Assembly (NCBI GenBank): GCA_020638065.1
Contig: JACKJG010000004.1
Location: 124,001 to 188,000, forward strand
Reading direction: 5' to 3'
DNA: 64,000 nt
From: Hyphomicrobiaceae bacterium
GTDB lineage: Bacteria; Pseudomonadota; Alphaproteobacteria; Rhizobiales; Devosiaceae
Below, piece after piece: positions 62,499 to 64,000 of this stretch. Under the pieces are notes generated by a model. That model searched no databases, was not told the DNA's origin, and was given only the letters and a program-made list of their open reading frames with translations. The first letter of the stretch is position 1. Every line of letters starts with the position of its first letter. The translations under genes and the position numbers were made by a program.

Positions 62499-62923
62499 AC
62501 TGCTGCCAGTGCTTTCTCGGCAAAGGCCCAGCCGCGCAAGGCGACAAAACTGAACCCGGAACTTGCCACAATCACGATCGCACTGCCGATACCGGGCTGC
62601 AGGTTCACGACGTGATAGACGATGTAGGACATGCCGCTCGCCACCAGCAAAGCCCCGGCCTGCACGGCCAGATAGCGTGGCAGGGCGTAGGAATGCGGCG
62701 CCTCGGAACGAAACGAAATCAGGCGATGCGCCAGATAAACCACCGGCACGAACGCGCCATAAAGCAGACCGCCGATCAACCAGTCAGCAATTGGCAGGTT
62801 CAGACCCAACACGAATTTGGATGCAAAGACGTAAGCCAGCGCAGCGCCACCGCCGACAAACAGATAGGCGAACAGTTCTCGCGCAGCGGCGCGCCGTGCG
62901 GAACTCTGCTGGATGTCGGCCAT
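62495..62923 (-). CDS. GtrA-family membrane protein
   Basis: A 142-residue four-helix membrane protein. The typical GtrA opening (ELFAYLFVGGGAALAYVF) is seen. GtrA-like proteins are thought to flip polyprenyl-linked sugars. Overlaps the methyltransferase by 4 bases, so the pair is cotranscribed. The link to surface glycan modification is inference. Confidence 0.85.
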   Translation of the reverse strand: MADIQQSSARRAAARELFAYLFVGGGAALAYVFASKFVLGLNLPIADWLIGGLLYGAFVPVVYLAHRLISFRSEAPHSYALPRYLAVQAGALLVASGMSYIVYHVVNLQPGIGSAIVIVASSGFSFVALRGWAFAEKALAAV

Positions 62924-62996
62924 GAACTCTACTCGATACGCAATGGACCCAGCCTAGGCCGGGCCCGTGAAAATCAAGTTAAGTTCAAAGGCGAAG

Positions 62997-64000
62997 TTAA
63001 ACCGATAGCCGCTGTTGCGTTTCGCTGGATCTCTCGGCCAGATCGAGCAAGAGCTGGATATTTGCGGCACGGCGGAACATCGGATCGAGCGACTCCCCGG
63101 CTTTGACGGCCTTGGCGAACTTCTCGTAATTCGTCGGCACCTTGCCCGGCGCGATGTCCTTCCAGACGGCTCTGTTCGCATCTCGGCCCAAACAGCCGCG
63201 CAATTCTGAACCTTCGGGATTGTGGACCACTTCCAGCCCACCCTTGTCGCCGTAAATTCTCAAGCGCAATTCGTTGATATGTCCGGTCGCCCAACGCGAG
63301 GCATGAACAACGCCCAGCGCCCCGTTATCGAAGCCGACCGACATGACGAAACTATCATTGGCATCAAGAACATACTCGCCGATCCGGTCGCCGGGCGCCT
63401 TGTGAAACGTCTGCAGCCGCGCATCGAGACTCGCAACTTCAAGCCCCGAACCAAAACTCATGAAATCGAGAATATGAATGCCGATATCGCCAAGGACGCC
63501 CTTGGAGCCGTGCGCCGTCGACAGGCGCCAGAGCCAGGTGCTGCCCTCGTTCCACTTGCCCCACATGTCGCTGACCAGCCAGCTTTGCAGATAGGAAGCC
63601 TCGACATGCTTAACCGATCCGACCTTGCCCTGATCGACCAATTGCCGTGCCTTGTGTAGATGCGGCACGTTGCGATAGGTCAGGTTGACCATCCCCACGA
63701 GCCCCGCCGCCTCGATGGCGTCGGCCATCTCCTTGGCTTTTTCGTAATCGGTCGCAAGCGGCTTTTCGCAAAAGACGTGCTTGCCCGCCTCGATCAGCTT
63801 CATGGTCGTCGGATGGTGCGCCGGATCGGGGGTCACATTGGCGACCGCGTCGAATTCACCCCACTCCAATGCCTCTTCGAGCGAGGAGAACCGGTTTGCA
63901 ATGCCAAAATTGGCGCAAAACGTATCAAGGTTCTTGGCCACCGTGTCGACGCCGGCCACCACCTTGACGCCTCGGATTTGCGAAAAGGCACCCGCATGCG
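62997..64000 (-). CDS. Gfo/Idh/MocA-family oxidoreductase, 5' end cut by window edge
   Basis: A sugar-type NAD(P)-dependent dehydrogenase. The frame is open to the window edge, so the N-terminal nucleotide-binding glycine motif is missing; about 334 residues are visible. Conserved points are DAVANVTPDPAHHPTTMKLIEAGKHVFCEKPLAT and the GVLGDIGIHILDFM segment, with active-site His in VEASYLQSWL-type positions. Substrate unknown, presumably a sugar or inositol derivative. Paired by tradition with ThuA, although two other genes intervene here. Confidence 0.9.
   Translation of the reverse strand, partial: HAGAFSQIRGVKVVAGVDTVAKNLDTFCANFGIANRFSSLEEALEWGEFDAVANVTPDPAHHPTTMKLIEAGKHVFCEKPLATDYEKAKEMADAIEAAGLVGMVNLTYRNVPHLHKARQLVDQGKVGSVKHVEASYLQSWLVSDMWGKWNEGSTWLWRLSTAHGSKGVLGDIGIHILDFMSFGSGLEVASLDARLQTFHKAPGDRIGEYVLDANDSFVMSVGFDNGALGVVHASRWATGHINELRLRIYGDKGGLEVVHNPEGSELRGCLGRDANRAVWKDIAPGKVPTNYEKFAKAVKAGESLDPMFRRAANIQLLLDLAERSSETQQRLSV

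Overview
The window is about 64 kb of GC-rich chromosomal DNA. It looks like an alphaproteobacterium of the Hyphomicrobiales (Rhizobiales) type, possibly Devosiaceae-like. Supporting clues are the fbc/pet bc1 gene order, a DUF2852 protein, a propionate operon next to a PccR-type regulator, and the MurL/MurD2 pair. The genus is inference only. I see no tRNA, rRNA, CRISPR array, prophage or transposase.

Layout. 0-1.4 kb: end of a cytochrome bc1 operon. 1.6-5.5 kb: trmL, a TetR regulator with its likely DUF2852 target, hemF and small genes. 5.4-12.1 kb: a leftward cca/Nudix/GNAT operon, a second Nudix gene, then a metallophosphoesterase with murL and murD2 (the alternative route to D-glutamate in peptidoglycan). 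12.3-20.3 kb: propionyl-CoA assimilation (pccB, a small membrane protein, pccA, scpA, mce) with divergent pccR; pccB and pccR carry many single-base indels between about 17.5 and 20.0 kb. 20.4-31.2 kb: ArsR/VOC pair, HAD hydrolase, RTX metalloprotease, hemN with an FNR/FixK-type box, sulfide:quinone oxidoreductase, MFS exporter with MarR regulator, polyol dehydrogenase. 31.3-38.1 kb: adenine deaminase, CocE-type hydrolase, DUF2306/LysR pair, a second RTX protein.

38.4-58.7 kb is mostly a purine and ureide catabolic island. A leftward ten-gene operon with short or overlapping junctions encodes 5-hydroxyisourate hydrolase, xanthine dehydrogenase (xdhA, B, C), a BMP-type ABC importer, PuuD urate oxidase and guanine deaminase, followed by malate synthase G. 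Rightward genes encode an allantoinase/OHCU-decarboxylase fusion, ureidoglycine aminohydrolase, ureidoglycolate lyase and an unassigned deaminase. Together they would import purines, oxidise them to urate, convert urate to allantoin and then to glyoxylate, and pass glyoxylate to malate. No allantoate amidohydrolase is visible.

58.9-64 kb: a winged-helix/membrane/TPR protein, a palindrome-rich convergent intergenic region, and a leftward ThuA, methyltransferase, GtrA, Gfo/Idh/MocA cluster cut by the window end.

Notable signals not explained by ordinary annotation are: paired 19-bp palindromes at the TetR gene and its neighbour; regulator start codons embedded in palindromes (2.17 and 56.0 kb); a 17-bp-spaced triple repeat at the MarR/MFS promoter; two gaps full of operator-like palindromes with no obvious target (25.3-26.0 and 60.7-61.1 kb); and a shared 16-bp box at 53.1 and 60.7 kb.
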